From assembly GCA_963931635.1 (NCBI GenBank), contig OZ007034.1:1984001-2048000 (forward strand): 64,000 bases of DNA, read 5' to 3'. The first letter of the stretch is position 1; every line of letters starts with the position of its first letter. Source of the DNA: Caccoplasma sp905210875 (GTDB lineage: Bacteria; Bacteroidota; Bacteroidia; Bacteroidales; UBA11471). Shown here piece after piece: positions 37,750 to 46,612 of the stretch. Position numbers and translations under genes: made by a program. The notes beneath the pieces are model-generated. The model had not been told where the DNA came from, searched no databases, and saw only the letters and a program-made list of their open reading frames with translations.

Positions 37750-37780
37750 CAAAGTTAGTGAATAAAAAGTAAAATACAAT
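37750..37780 (-). promoter_or_regulatory. Promoter of the candidate small RNA
   Basis: Minus strand: ATTG (37777-37780, one base off TTTG), 19-base spacer, TAACTTTG (37750-37757). The start would be near 37743. Confidence 0.5.
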
Positions 37781-37867
37781 ACGTCTTTATTCTTTATTAG
37801 GTATTTAACGTCCCGTTTTATCCTTGTATGCAAGTAAAGTTTTTCATTTTTATGTGTGTATCAATGG

Positions 37868-38536
37868 CTATTCAATCTTTTCAATGAAAAGGTCGGGAAG
37901 CTGTTGGAGGTATTGATAGATATTAAATTCTTCTTTCGGAGAATTGTATCGAATAATGATCGATACGTAATATCGTTTGTCATTACCAATGGTGCGCTCT
38001 TCGGCTTCGTATGAGGTGATGCGTCCCTCTTGTTGGCGTATCATCTCAGTTGTCTTGGCTATATTCTCATAGATTCCGGTCGAGAATTTGATGCTGCAAC
38101 TGTGAATGCCGGTTTTCTTGAACAGAATGGTGAGCAGTTCCAGGCCGAGGAGTGTGAAGGCCGTAGCGGCGATGCCCAACCAGTATAGACCGCCACCGAT
38201 GGCCAGACCTATTCCCGACGTTGCCCACAAGCCGGCTGCAGTGGTCAACCCGCGCACAAATTGTCGGTGTATAATGATGGTGCCGGCACCAATGAATCCG
38301 ATACCGCTTACCACTTGTGCTGCTATGCGTCCTGGGTCGAAGCGAGTGATACCTTCTTGTAAAACGTCAGAAAATCCGTATTGCGACACGACCATGAACA
38401 AGGCGCTGCCTAGGCACACAAGAAAATGGGTGCGAAAACCGGCTTCTTTGGCTCGGTAGGCCCGGTCGAGTCCGATGATAGCACCCAATAGCCCGGCAAT
38501 CAAGGGACGGAAAACCAGTTCGATTGTCATTTCCAT
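37868..38536 (-). CDS. MgtC/SapB-family membrane protein
   Basis: 222 residues. The N-terminal 140 residues contain four to five hydrophobic segments with the MgtC signatures AGLLGAIIGLDRAYRAKEAGFRT (split here as AIIGLDRAYR and KEAGFRTH), VVSGIGFIGAGTIIIHRQF and GLTTAAGLWATSGIGLAIGGG. The C-terminal cytosolic part is an ACT-like domain. Family members help growth at low magnesium or modulate the membrane potential; the role here is unknown. A promoter box lies at 38640-38647, giving a leader of about 100 bases. Confidence 0.9.
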   Translation of the reverse strand: MEMTIELVFRPLIAGLLGAIIGLDRAYRAKEAGFRTHFLVCLGSALFMVVSQYGFSDVLQEGITRFDPGRIAAQVVSGIGFIGAGTIIIHRQFVRGLTTAAGLWATSGIGLAIGGGLYWLGIAATAFTLLGLELLTILFKKTGIHSCSIKFSTGIYENIAKTTEMIRQQEGRITSYEAEERTIGNDKRYYVSIIIRYNSPKEEFNIYQYLQQLPDLFIEKIE

Positions 38537-38639
38537 AACACTCTTTTTTGGGGGTGTTAATGATAATTTGAGAAGGCCTTTCGATAGAGTGAGACAGAAT
38601 CTCCGACTTGGGCCTGCTGCACATTTACCCTCACTTTTC

Positions 38640-38647
38640 CAAAGATA
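38640..38647 (-). promoter_or_regulatory. TAnnTTTG box of the MgtC-family gene
   Basis: TATCTTTG on the minus strand about 100 bases before the start codon. Confidence 0.5.
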
Positions 38648-38819
38648 GTAATTTTTGAAAAAAGAGACTATCTCGTGGGAAAATATTTAATAGGTTATCT
38701 TTTATTTCGTGGCGTCGACGGTAGTCATGTTGCTTTTCGCCAAGGCCCTTTTACAAATACATTTGATTCTGTTGTTGCACCGAATGAATATAAATCTGCA
38801 AAATTTTATCACAAAATCT

Positions 38820-38849
38820 TTTGAATTTTCTGCAAATTCGTTATCTTTG
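38820..38849 (+). promoter_or_regulatory. Promoter of the his operon
   Basis: TTTG (38820-38823), 18-base spacer, TATCTTTG (38842-38849). The start would be near 38856, 18 bases before the leader peptide. Confidence 0.75.
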
Positions 38850-38873
38850 CCCTCATAAAACAAGAGAAACATT

Positions 38874-38924
38874 ATGTATAGCACTAATCATCACCACCAT
38901 TTTCATCATGGCTCTTACGAGTAA
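38874..38924 (+). CDS. his operon leader peptide
   Basis: 16 residues, MYSTNHHHHFHHGSYE, followed by TAA. Six of eight consecutive codons (residues 6 to 12 with one Phe between) are His. It precedes a terminator hairpin and hisG. Such a peptide senses charged tRNA-His: stalling at the His codons prevents the terminator from forming. It is too short for most gene finders. Confidence 0.92.
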   Translation: MYSTNHHHHFHHGSYE

Positions 38925-38965
38925 GGGGTGAGTGGTTGTGTATATACATGAACATAACGTTTAGA

Positions 38966-38998
38966 AACGCTTGCCTCTGTCGGGGCAGGCGTTTTTTG
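38966..38998 (+). terminator. his attenuator terminator
   Basis: AACGCTTGCC pairs with GGCAGGCGTT (one G-U) and is followed by TTTTTT. It lies 41 bases after the leader peptide stop and 44 bases before hisG. I did not resolve the competing antiterminator; TAACGTTTAGAAACGC just before it can pair within itself. Confidence 0.85.
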
Positions 38999-39041
38999 TT
39001 GGCAAAAAGGAAAAACGAATATCATATAAAAGCGAAATAAA

Positions 39042-39893
39042 ATGTTACGCATTGCGATTCAATCAAAGGGCCGTCTCAACGAAGATTCGATGGCTCTGCT
39101 TTCAGAAACTGGTATCAAATTATCGTCGGGTAAGCGCACCTTGCTGGTGCAGTCGCCCAATTTTCCCATCGAAGTGTTGTTTTTGAGAGACGACGACATT
39201 CCCGACTCTGTTGCTTCGGGTGTTGCCGACGTGGGAATTGTGGGTCTGAACGAGTTCCTCGAAAAAGAACGCAAAGCCGAGATTGTCAAGGAGCTGGGTT
39301 TCAGCAAATGCCGCCTCTCGCTAGCGATACCCAAAGATATTGATTATCCCGGGTTGTCGTGGTTCAACGGCCGCAAGATTGCCACCTCCTATCCGGTTAT
39401 CCTGCGTCGTTACTTGCAGGAAAACCATATTTCGGCCGACATACACATTATCACCGGCTCGGTGGAGATAGCGCCCGGTATCGGGTTGGCCGATGCCATT
39501 TTCGACATCGTAAGCTCGGGCAGTACCTTGGTGAGCAACAATCTGCGCGAGGTAGAGGTCGTGGTAAAGTCCGAGGCCGTGTTGATTGCCACCCCCGGAT
39601 TGTCGGAAGAGAAGAAAGAGGTTCTCAACGCGTTTCTCTTCCGCATGGAGGCCGTGCAGAAGGCCGAAGACAAGAAATATGTACTCATGAATGCTCCGAC
39701 CTCGGCCGTTGATGATATTCTGGCCGTGCTGCCCGGTATAAAAAGTCCCACTGTCATGCCTCTGGCACAGGAGGGGTGGTGTTCGATACACACGGTACTC
39801 GACGAAAAATGTTTCTGGCAGATTATCAATAAACTCAAATCGGTGGGCGCAGAAGGCATCTTGGCCTTGAACATCGAAAAAATGGTATTATAA
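39042..39893 (+). CDS. hisG: ATP phosphoribosyltransferase, long form
   Basis: 283 residues, so the long, self-sufficient HisG with a C-terminal ACT-like regulatory domain that binds histidine; no HisZ is needed. It joins ATP and PRPP in the first step of histidine synthesis. Motifs: LRIAIQSKGRLNEDSMALL, VADVGIVGLNEFLE, GRKIATSYPVILRRYL, SVEIAPGIGLADAIFDIVSS (the PRPP loop) and, in the C-terminal domain, MPLAQEGWCSIHTVLDEK. First gene after the attenuator, so regulated by both histidine feedback and transcription. Confidence 0.97.
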   Translation: MLRIAIQSKGRLNEDSMALLSETGIKLSSGKRTLLVQSPNFPIEVLFLRDDDIPDSVASGVADVGIVGLNEFLEKERKAEIVKELGFSKCRLSLAIPKDIDYPGLSWFNGRKIATSYPVILRRYLQENHISADIHIITGSVEIAPGIGLADAIFDIVSSGSTLVSNNLREVEVVVKSEAVLIATPGLSEEKKEVLNAFLFRMEAVQKAEDKKYVLMNAPTSAVDDILAVLPGIKSPTVMPLAQEGWCSIHTVLDEKCFWQIINKLKSVGAEGILALNIEKMVL

Positions 39894-39905
39894 AAATGTC
39901 ATCTT

Positions 39906-41192
39906 ATGAAAATCATCAAATACCCCGCACGCGATAGTTGGTCGCACATCGTTGAGCGACCGCACCTCGATGCCCAGACACTTTCCGATACGGTATCGGC
40001 GCTGCTCTCCGACATACGCCGTCGGGGCGATGCTGCGGTGAGAGAGTGTGTCGAACGTTTTCAGGGCGTCTCTCTTGACCGTTTCGAAGTGTCCCCCGAA
40101 GAGATGAAGGCCGCCGAAGCGGCCGTCTCGGACGAATTGAAGGCTGCCATCGCCGCCGCTGCTGCCAACATAACCCGTTTCCATGCCTCCCAGGCCATGC
40201 CGCTTCACAAGGTGGAGACCACACCCGGAGTTGTATGCTGGCAGAAGTCGGTACCCATACAGCGGGTAGGACTCTATATACCCGGTGGTACGGCACCTCT
40301 CTTCTCGACCGTACTCATGCTGGCCATACCTGCCCGCGTAGCCGGTTGCCCCGAGATTGTGCTGTGTAGCCCCTGTGCGCCCGATGGTAAGATAAATGCA
40401 GCCGTACTCTATGCTGCCCGCGTAGCCGGTGTACATCGTATCTATAAGCTGGGCGGTGTGCAGGCCATAGGCGCCATGGCCTACGGTACCGAGTCGGTGC
40501 CTCGCGTGTATAAGATTTTCGGTCCCGGCAACCAGTATGTTACCGAAGCCAAGCAGCAGATTACCCGCCATGGAGTGGCGATAGACATGCCGGCCGGACC
40601 CTCCGAAGTGGCTGTTGTGGCCGACGCCTCGTCCGACATGACCTTTGTCGCCTCAGATTTTCTCTCTCAGGCCGAACATGGGGCCGACAGTCAGTCGGTA
40701 CTTTTTACGACCGACGAGTCGGTCATAGAGCCGCTGCTCGCCGAGATAGAGAAGCAGTTGTCGGCCCTGTCGCGTCGCTCATTGACCGAGAAATCTCTGG
40801 CTCACAGCCGCATTGTCTTGTTGCGTGATAAAGACGAGCTGATCGACATGGTCAACCTCTATGCTCCCGAGCACCTCATTATTCAATGTGCCGACTATGC
40901 CGAAGTGGCCGAGCGGGTAGTCAATGCCGGCTCGGTATTTCTCGGACCCTATACGCCCGAGAGTGCAGGCGACTATGCCTCGGGTACCAACCACACGCTG
41001 CCCACCAGCGGCTATGCACGCGCATACAGTGGTGTGAATCTCGACAGCTTTATACGGAAAATTACCTTTCAGGAGATTTCGCGCGACGGGTTGCTGCGTC
41101 TCGGTCCCGTCATCGAAGTCATGGCAGCCAACGAAGGCCTCGACGCTCATAAGAATGCCGTTACATTGCGTCTGGGCAAAGTAAAATCTTAA
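39906..41192 (+). CDS. hisD: Histidinol dehydrogenase
   Basis: 428 residues. It oxidises histidinol to histidine in two NAD-dependent steps. Motifs: VPIQRVGLYIPGGTAPLFST, KIFGPGNQYVTEAKQ, GVAIDMPAGPSEVAVVAD, FLSQAEHGADSQSVL (the zinc and catalytic Glu-His region) and YAPEHLIIQ. It follows hisG by 12 bases. Confidence 0.97.
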   Translation: MKIIKYPARDSWSHIVERPHLDAQTLSDTVSALLSDIRRRGDAAVRECVERFQGVSLDRFEVSPEEMKAAEAAVSDELKAAIAAAAANITRFHASQAMPLHKVETTPGVVCWQKSVPIQRVGLYIPGGTAPLFSTVLMLAIPARVAGCPEIVLCSPCAPDGKINAAVLYAARVAGVHRIYKLGGVQAIGAMAYGTESVPRVYKIFGPGNQYVTEAKQQITRHGVAIDMPAGPSEVAVVADASSDMTFVASDFLSQAEHGADSQSVLFTTDESVIEPLLAEIEKQLSALSRRSLTEKSLAHSRIVLLRDKDELIDMVNLYAPEHLIIQCADYAEVAERVVNAGSVFLGPYTPESAGDYASGTNHTLPTSGYARAYSGVNLDSFIRKITFQEISRDGLLRLGPVIEVMAANEGLDAHKNAVTLRLGKVKS

Positions 41193-41203
41193 CATATACG
41201 ACT

Positions 41204-42247
41204 ATGTTTGACCTGGAAAAATGGATTCGTCCCAATATCTTGCATTTGAAGCCCTATTCGTCGGCCCGCGATGAATTCAAGGGCGAAGCGTCGGTCTTTC
41301 TCGATGCCAACGAAAACCCGCACAACGGCCCCTATAACCGTTATCCCGACCCCTTGCAGTGGGAGCTTAAAAAGAAAATCGCTGCCGTCAAAGGGGTTGC
41401 TCCCGAGAGCATTTTCCTCGGCGTGGGCAGCGACGAGTGTATCGATGTGTTGTTCAGGGCCTTCTGTGTACCCGGGCGCGACAATGTGGTGGCCATCGAT
41501 CCCACCTACGGTATGTATAAGGTGTGTGCCGATATCAACGATGTGGCTTATCGTCCGGTGAGACTGAACGAGAATTTCGACTTTGATGTCGACGACCTTC
41601 TGAATCGGGTCGACGACTACACGAAACTGATATTTCTCTGTTCGCCCAACAACCCGTCGGGCAATAGCCTTTCTGACGAGAAGATAGAGCAACTTCTGCA
41701 ACGCTATCCCGGACTCGTGGTTGTCGACGAGGCCTACATCGACTTTGCCTCCCGGCCCGGTTTTCTGCCCCGACTGTCACAGTACGACAATCTCGTGGTG
41801 CTGCATACCTTCTCCAAAGCCTGGGGGGCAGCGGCCGTGCGGCTGGGTATGGCTTTTGCCCACCCTTCGATAATTGCGGTGTTTAACAAGATAAAATATC
41901 CCTACAACATCAACCTGCTGACGCAGCGTTATGCTGCCGAGATGCTCGACTGCTACCCGCAAGTGCAAGCGTGGGTAGACGAGCTGGTGGCTTCGCGTGA
42001 ACTCCTTCGCCGGCAGCTGGCAACGCTCCCTGTGGTGCGTCATATTTACCCCAGCGATGCCAACTTCCTGCTGGTACGCGTCGACGACGCACAGCGTGTC
42101 TACGACTTTTTGGTGGGGCGCGGCATCATCGTGCGCAACCGCAACAAGATAACTCTTTGCGACAATTGCCTGCGCATTACCGTCGGCACCGGTGAGGAAG
42201 ATTCCCAGTTGATTGATGCATTACAATCTTATTCAGCAAGTATATGA
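41204..42247 (+). CDS. hisC: Histidinol-phosphate aminotransferase
   Basis: 347 residues, fold type I PLP enzyme. It transfers an amino group from glutamate to imidazole acetol phosphate. Motifs: LDANENPHNGPYNRYPDP, FLGVGSDECIDVLFRAFC, LCSPNNPSGN, VVDEAYIDFA and TFSKAWGAAAVRLGM, in which Lys is the PLP-binding residue. The stop overlaps the hisB start (ATGA). Confidence 0.96.
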   Translation: MFDLEKWIRPNILHLKPYSSARDEFKGEASVFLDANENPHNGPYNRYPDPLQWELKKKIAAVKGVAPESIFLGVGSDECIDVLFRAFCVPGRDNVVAIDPTYGMYKVCADINDVAYRPVRLNENFDFDVDDLLNRVDDYTKLIFLCSPNNPSGNSLSDEKIEQLLQRYPGLVVVDEAYIDFASRPGFLPRLSQYDNLVVLHTFSKAWGAAAVRLGMAFAHPSIIAVFNKIKYPYNINLLTQRYAAEMLDCYPQVQAWVDELVASRELLRRQLATLPVVRHIYPSDANFLLVRVDDAQRVYDFLVGRGIIVRNRNKITLCDNCLRITVGTGEEDSQLIDALQSYSASI

Positions 42248-43374
42248 AAAAGAAACGCGCTCTCTTTATAGACCGTGACGGTACACTGGTTGTTGAGCCG
42301 CCTGTCGACTATCAGCTCGACAGTCTCGAAAAGTTACAGTTTGTGCCCAAGGTTTTTCGAAATCTCTCTTTTATTCGGGAGAAACTCGACTTTGAACTGG
42401 TAATGGTTACCAATCAGGACGGGCTGGGTACCGACTCCTTCCCCGAAGAGACATTTTGGCCGGCACATAACAAGATGTTGCAGGCCTTTGCCGGCGAAGG
42501 CATTGTTTTTGACGCTATCTACATCGACCGTTCTTTCCCGGAGGAGAACCTCCCTACACGCAAGCCGGGCACGGCGATGCTCACTGCCTATCTTGACGGG
42601 AGCTACGATATGTCGGCCTCGTTTGTCATCGGCGATCGTCTTACAGATATGCAATTGGCCTGTAACCTGGGGTGTCGCGGTATCCTCTATGGCGATAGTT
42701 CCATGCAGGTAGCTGTCGACGAGGCCGGACTTGGCGAGGTGTGTGTACTCATCTCCGACGATTGGGACAAGATTTCGGAGTACCTCTTTGCCGGTGAACG
42801 CTGGGCCGAGGTGCGTCGCACGACGTCGGAGACCGATGTCTTTGTAAGTCTGAATCTTGACGGTAGCGGTCGTGGCGACATCTCCACCGGCATCGGATTT
42901 TTCGACCACATGCTCGACCAGATAGCCCGCCATTCGGGTATCGACCTGACGGTGCGTTGCCAGGGCGACCTCCACGTCGACGAGCATCATACCATAGAAG
43001 ATACCGGTATAGCGCTGGGTGAGGCCATAGCCCGGGCTTTGGGCGACAAGCGCGGAATCGAACGCTATGGCTTCTGTCTGCCGATGGACGACTCTCTTTG
43101 CACCGTCGCACTCGATTTTGGCGGTCGGGCATGGCTGGTGTGGAATGCCGTTTTTTACCGCGAAAAGATTGGCGATATGCCTACCGAAATGTTTTTGCAC
43201 TTTTTTAAATCGCTCAGCGACGCGGCTCGCATGAATCTGACGGTGAAAGGCGAAGGCGAAAACGAGCATCATAAAATTGAAGGTATCTTCAAGGCGTTTG
43301 CCCGTTCGTTGAAGATGGCCTTGCGTCGCGATATTTTCCATTATGAATTGCCGTCTACAAAAGGTCTTTTGTAG
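42244..43374 (+). CDS. hisB: Bifunctional histidinol-phosphatase / imidazoleglycerol-phosphate dehydratase
   Basis: 376 residues with two domains. The N-terminal HAD phosphatase (1-165) has FIDRDGTLVVEPPVDYQ (the Asp pair), VTNQDGLGTD and KPGTAM...FVIGDRLTDMQLA. The C-terminal dehydratase (185-376) has RTTSETDVFVSLNLDGSG, GIGFFDHMLDQIARHSG, DEHHTIEDTGIALGEA and ENEHHKIEGIFKAFAR, with the metal-binding His clusters. It thus performs two steps. hisH, hisA, hisF and hisI are not here, so the pathway is split in at least two loci. Followed by a strong terminator. Confidence 0.97.
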   Translation: MKKKRALFIDRDGTLVVEPPVDYQLDSLEKLQFVPKVFRNLSFIREKLDFELVMVTNQDGLGTDSFPEETFWPAHNKMLQAFAGEGIVFDAIYIDRSFPEENLPTRKPGTAMLTAYLDGSYDMSASFVIGDRLTDMQLACNLGCRGILYGDSSMQVAVDEAGLGEVCVLISDDWDKISEYLFAGERWAEVRRTTSETDVFVSLNLDGSGRGDISTGIGFFDHMLDQIARHSGIDLTVRCQGDLHVDEHHTIEDTGIALGEAIARALGDKRGIERYGFCLPMDDSLCTVALDFGGRAWLVWNAVFYREKIGDMPTEMFLHFFKSLSDAARMNLTVKGEGENEHHKIEGIFKAFARSLKMALRRDIFHYELPSTKGLL

Positions 43375-43383
43375 ACAATGTTT

Positions 43384-43421
43384 GAGGCCTTCATCAAAGT
43401 ACAGATGAAGGCCTCTTTTTA
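43384..43421 (+). terminator. Terminator of the his operon
   Basis: Perfect 12-base arms GAGGCCTTCATC / GATGAAGGCCTC and a T5 run. Confidence 0.92.
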
Positions 43422-43791
43422 ATCACCTTGTTGTGTCGCTTTTTATAAGCGAAGCAATTTGATGACTTGTCCCTGTGGTAAATTGAATGTTGGGACCTTA
43501 AATTAAGCAAAAGTTATATACTCTCGTGTGTTTATGCCATTCTTATCTGTTTAATAGTAGTTGTTTGTTATTAATGTTGTAAAGTTATATATTATAACTT
43601 TACATTGAAATTATAGATAAAAAAATTAAGAATTAATAACACAAAGAATTCTTTTGACTTTTCATGACCGAAGTACATGAAAATAGTTTTATGGATAGGG
43701 CTGAGGGTTGATCTAGGGTTTAGCATTTAATAGGCCCCTTATGGGTTTGTTTGAAAAAGACTCCTGATTGATGCGGGTGCCAGAAGAGTAT
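43422..43791. other. Gene-free AT-rich region with palindromes
   Basis: 370 bases without a supportable gene between hisB and the rnf operon, both of which end here. It holds a perfect palindrome TGTAAAGTTATA-TAT-TATAACTTTACA (43578-43604) and an inverted repeat TTTTCATG / CATGAAAA (43659-43683). No promoter of the phylum type is obvious. It could hold a protein-binding site or an undetected RNA. Confidence 0.5.
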
Positions 43792-43830
43792 ACAAAAAAA
43801 GAGAGCCAAAAATACTTGACTCTCTTTTTT
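43792..43830 (-). terminator. Terminator of the rnf operon
   Basis: AGAGAG / CTCTCT arms with A and T runs on both sides, 20-55 bases past rnfA. Confidence 0.75.
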
Positions 43831-43846
43831 GTCTTTGAGGAATGCT

Positions 43847-44428
43847 TTATCCGATTTTGATACCGGCAAATCCCATGAAAGCAAGTGCCAGCAGTCCGGC
43901 AACGAGCAGGGCGATGGGGGTACCTTGCATGGCTTTGGGCAGTTTGGTGGTAGCCAGTTGTTCGCGGATACCGGCAAAGAGCACCATGGCCAGCATGAAG
44001 CCGAGAGCGGTAGAGATGGCGAAGACAACCGATTCGAGCAGGTTGTACTCTTTCTGAATGACAAGAATGGCTACACCCAGAATGGTACAGTTGGTCGTAA
44101 TCAGCGGCAGGAACACACCGAGTGCCTGATAGAGGGGAGGAGATACCTTTTTAAGGATAATCTCTACCATCTGCACGAGAGCGGCGATGACGAGAATGAA
44201 GACGATGGTCTGCATGAATCCGATGCCGAAAGCGTCGAGCAGATATTTTTGCAGCAGGTAGGTACATATCGTGGCAATCGTCATCACGAAAGCAACGGCG
44301 GCACCCATGCCGGTAGCGGTGCTCACTTTCTTTGATACGCCCAAGAAAGGACAGATACCCAAGAATTGCGCCAATACGATGTTATTGACAAAGATGGCGG
44401 TAATGAATATGGAAATATAGGTAATCAT
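43847..44428 (-). CDS. rnfA: Rnf complex subunit A
   Basis: 193 residues with six hydrophobic segments. RnfA is an inner-membrane subunit of the ferredoxin:NAD+ oxidoreductase, homologous to RnfE and NqrE. It shows NNIVLAQFLGICPFLGVSKK (one of the two half-cluster Cys sites), PPLYQALGVFLPLITTNCTILG (the second) and SALGFMLAMVLFAGIREQL-type helix near the end. Last gene of the operon, 5 bases after rnfE. Confidence 0.95.
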   Translation of the reverse strand: MITYISIFITAIFVNNIVLAQFLGICPFLGVSKKVSTATGMGAAVAFVMTIATICTYLLQKYLLDAFGIGFMQTIVFILVIAALVQMVEIILKKVSPPLYQALGVFLPLITTNCTILGVAILVIQKEYNLLESVVFAISTALGFMLAMVLFAGIREQLATTKLPKAMQGTPIALLVAGLLALAFMGFAGIKIG

Positions 44429-44433
44429 ATCGC

Positions 44434-45018
44434 TTATTTGGTTTTAAGTTTGTTGACTATGGCGATGAGGTACCCAAGAGCGATGAATGCGCCGGGAGCC
44501 AATACGAAGATGAGCGAACCGTAGTGCTCGGGGTAGATGGTGCAGTCAAAGACTTTGCCTGTTCCGAGGAATTCACGTACGCTACCCAGCAAGGTAAGGG
44601 CAATGGTGAATCCCAATCCGATTCCGACACCGTCGAGCATGGAGTCAAATGCATTGTGTTTGGCGGCGAAAGCTTCGGCACGACCCAATACGATACAGTT
44701 CACTACGATAAGTGGAATGAAGAGTCCCAGGCTTTCGTAGAGTGCCGGTACATAGGCTTCCATACACATCTGCAAGATGGTTACGAATGCGGCGATGACG
44801 ACGATGAATGAGGGAATGCGCACCTTATCGGGAATGTAGTCCTTGATGAGGGCAATAACGATGTTGGAGCAGATGAGAACAAACATCGTAGCCAGTCCCA
44901 TACCCAAGCCGTTGATGGCCGATGAGGTAGTACCCAGCGTAGGACACATACCCAGCAGCAGGGCAAAGGTGGGGTTTTCTGTAATGATACCGTTGAGAAT
45001 GATTTTGAATTTATTCAT
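44434..45018 (-). CDS. rnfE: Rnf complex subunit E
   Basis: 194 residues from the ATG at 45018, which overlaps the rnfG stop in ATGAATAA. The open frame extends further upstream but that would run into rnfG. Paralogue of RnfA with six membrane helices: NPTFALLLGMCPTLGTTSSA and YESLGLFIPLIVVNCIVLGR carry the paired Cys residues, and GLGFTIALTLLGSVREFLG follows. Inner membrane. Confidence 0.95.
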   Translation of the reverse strand: MNKFKIILNGIITENPTFALLLGMCPTLGTTSSAINGLGMGLATMFVLICSNIVIALIKDYIPDKVRIPSFIVVIAAFVTILQMCMEAYVPALYESLGLFIPLIVVNCIVLGRAEAFAAKHNAFDSMLDGVGIGLGFTIALTLLGSVREFLGTGKVFDCTIYPEHYGSLIFVLAPGAFIALGYLIAIVNKLKTK

Positions 45019-45634
45019 GACTGGCCTCCTTTCCCGTTTGAGTGGTGGCGCCGCTGGCGGCGTCGGTATTAGTATATGCGGCATAGGCGTTGGCTATGGC
45101 GTCGAGGAATGCGCGCGAACTGATGGTGGCAGCCGTGATAGCGTCTACACTACCGCCGTCTTTTTTCACCGTGAGGTGGTCGCTGGCCGGGTTTTTACCC
45201 AGCACACTCTGGTCGCCTTTGTCGGCGCGGAACCACTCTTCCATCTTGGAACCGAGGCCGGGGGTCTCGGCGTGGCTCAGAACGCGGTAGTTGCGTATCG
45301 TTCCGTCGGCATTGAAACCTACCATGATCGAAATCTCTCCGCCGAAACCTTTCTTGGTCTTGCTTTCAACGGCTGCACCTACGGTTTTACCGTCTTTTTT
45401 TGCGGGGAAAACTTTCAGTTCGAGGTCGTTTACCGTCACAGTATACTGTTCGTCGATGGGAGCGTTGTCAAACTCCGGGGCTACGTCTTTCACGGCCGTC
45501 TCCTGTTTCAGTTTCTTCGACAGTGCGATAGGCTCTTTGGTGATGTTGTAGACATATCCCAGTAAAGCGCCCGTAATGACGGTGATGACCGTCAGCACTA
45601 CGAGCATGTTTCCGAAAGATGATTGCTTTGCCAT
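45011..45634 (-). CDS. rnfG: Rnf complex subunit G, FMN-binding
   Basis: 207 residues: one N-terminal membrane helix (MLVVLTVITVITGALLGYVY) and a periplasmic FMN-binding domain. The flavin attachment motif is DAITAATISS near residues 166-175, where the Thr forms a phosphoester bond with FMN; HAETPGLGSKM is the other conserved part. Its start overlaps the rnfD stop (TAATG), and its stop overlaps the rnfE start. Confidence 0.95.
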   Translation of the reverse strand: MAKQSSFGNMLVVLTVITVITGALLGYVYNITKEPIALSKKLKQETAVKDVAPEFDNAPIDEQYTVTVNDLELKVFPAKKDGKTVGAAVESKTKKGFGGEISIMVGFNADGTIRNYRVLSHAETPGLGSKMEEWFRADKGDQSVLGKNPASDHLTVKKDGGSVDAITAATISSRAFLDAIANAYAAYTNTDAASGATTQTGKEASHE

Positions 45635-46590
45635 TATTTCTTAACCTCCCCGAATCGTTTAGGTTTCACATATTTGTTGATGAGCGGCGTTACGGCGTTC
45701 ATAATCAGTATGGCAAACGACATACCCTCGGGATAGGCACCCCAACGGCGAATGATGATGGTGAGCAGTCCGATGCAGATGCCATAGATAATCATACCTT
45801 TGTGCGTCATGGGCGAGGTTACATAGTCGGTAGCCATGAAGATGGCGCCGAGCAACATGCCACCCAGGAGCAACTGCTGCAGGGCATCGGTTGCATCAAA
45901 TCCGTTGGTAAGCCACGAAAAGATGAAGGCCGTAGCCAATATCGACACAGGTATGTGCCATGTGATGACTTTCTTGATGAGCATGTAGACAAGACCTATC
46001 AACAAGGCGATGGCTCCGATTTCACCGAGGCTGCCGCCTACATTACCCAGCAGCATGTCGGTTGTTGTGGCTTCGATGGGAAGGCCTTGTTTGAGCAGAC
46101 CCAGCGGGGTGGCTGCGGTCTCGGCATCGAGATAGTGGGTGGTCAGCGCGTCGGGTTTGGGCCAGGTGGTCATCTGCACGGGGAATGAGATGAGTAGGAA
46201 TACACGACCCACAAGGGCGGGGTTGAAGATGTTGTTTCCGATTCCGCCAAACGACATTTTACCGATGCCGATGGCTACAAGTGCTCCGATGAGTATAATC
46301 CATATCGGGAGATTCGACGGTACGTTAAAGGCCAGCAGTACGCCGGTGAGTATGGCCGAACCGTCCGAAACAGTGGGTTTTACTTTCAGCAGGAATTTCT
46401 GAATAAGGTACTCAAAAAGTACGCATGCCACAACCGACGTGAGGGTCACTACCAAGGCGCCTACGCCAAAGAAATATAGCGACACCAGGAAGGCCGGTAT
46501 CAAGGCTATCAGCACATTGTACATACACTTGGGAATGGAGTTCCCGCTGTGTACATGTGGTGAAGGTGATACAATAAAAGTCTGATTCAT
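45634..46590 (-). CDS. rnfD: Rnf complex subunit D
   Basis: 318 residues from the ATG at 46590 (MNQTFIVSPSPHVHSGNSIP). The family start is SPHxH just after the N terminus; the frame continues upstream into rnfC but that part is antisense-like in composition. About nine membrane helices. The FMN-Thr motif is near EATTTDMLLG, and the membrane pair GGIGNNIFNPALVGRVFLL and the C-terminal RWGAYPEGMSFAILIMNAV are family signatures. Ion translocation is thought to involve this subunit. 22 bases after rnfC. Confidence 0.95.
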   Translation of the reverse strand: MNQTFIVSPSPHVHSGNSIPKCMYNVLIALIPAFLVSLYFFGVGALVVTLTSVVACVLFEYLIQKFLLKVKPTVSDGSAILTGVLLAFNVPSNLPIWIILIGALVAIGIGKMSFGGIGNNIFNPALVGRVFLLISFPVQMTTWPKPDALTTHYLDAETAATPLGLLKQGLPIEATTTDMLLGNVGGSLGEIGAIALLIGLVYMLIKKVITWHIPVSILATAFIFSWLTNGFDATDALQQLLLGGMLLGAIFMATDYVTSPMTHKGMIIYGICIGLLTIIIRRWGAYPEGMSFAILIMNAVTPLINKYVKPKRFGEVKK

Positions 46591-46612
46591 AATAGATGGT
46601 TTTCTTGAATGA

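Noticed and set aside
42334..43341. A 335-codon frame antisense to hisB
   Set aside because: hisB has both domain signatures intact; the antisense product shows none.
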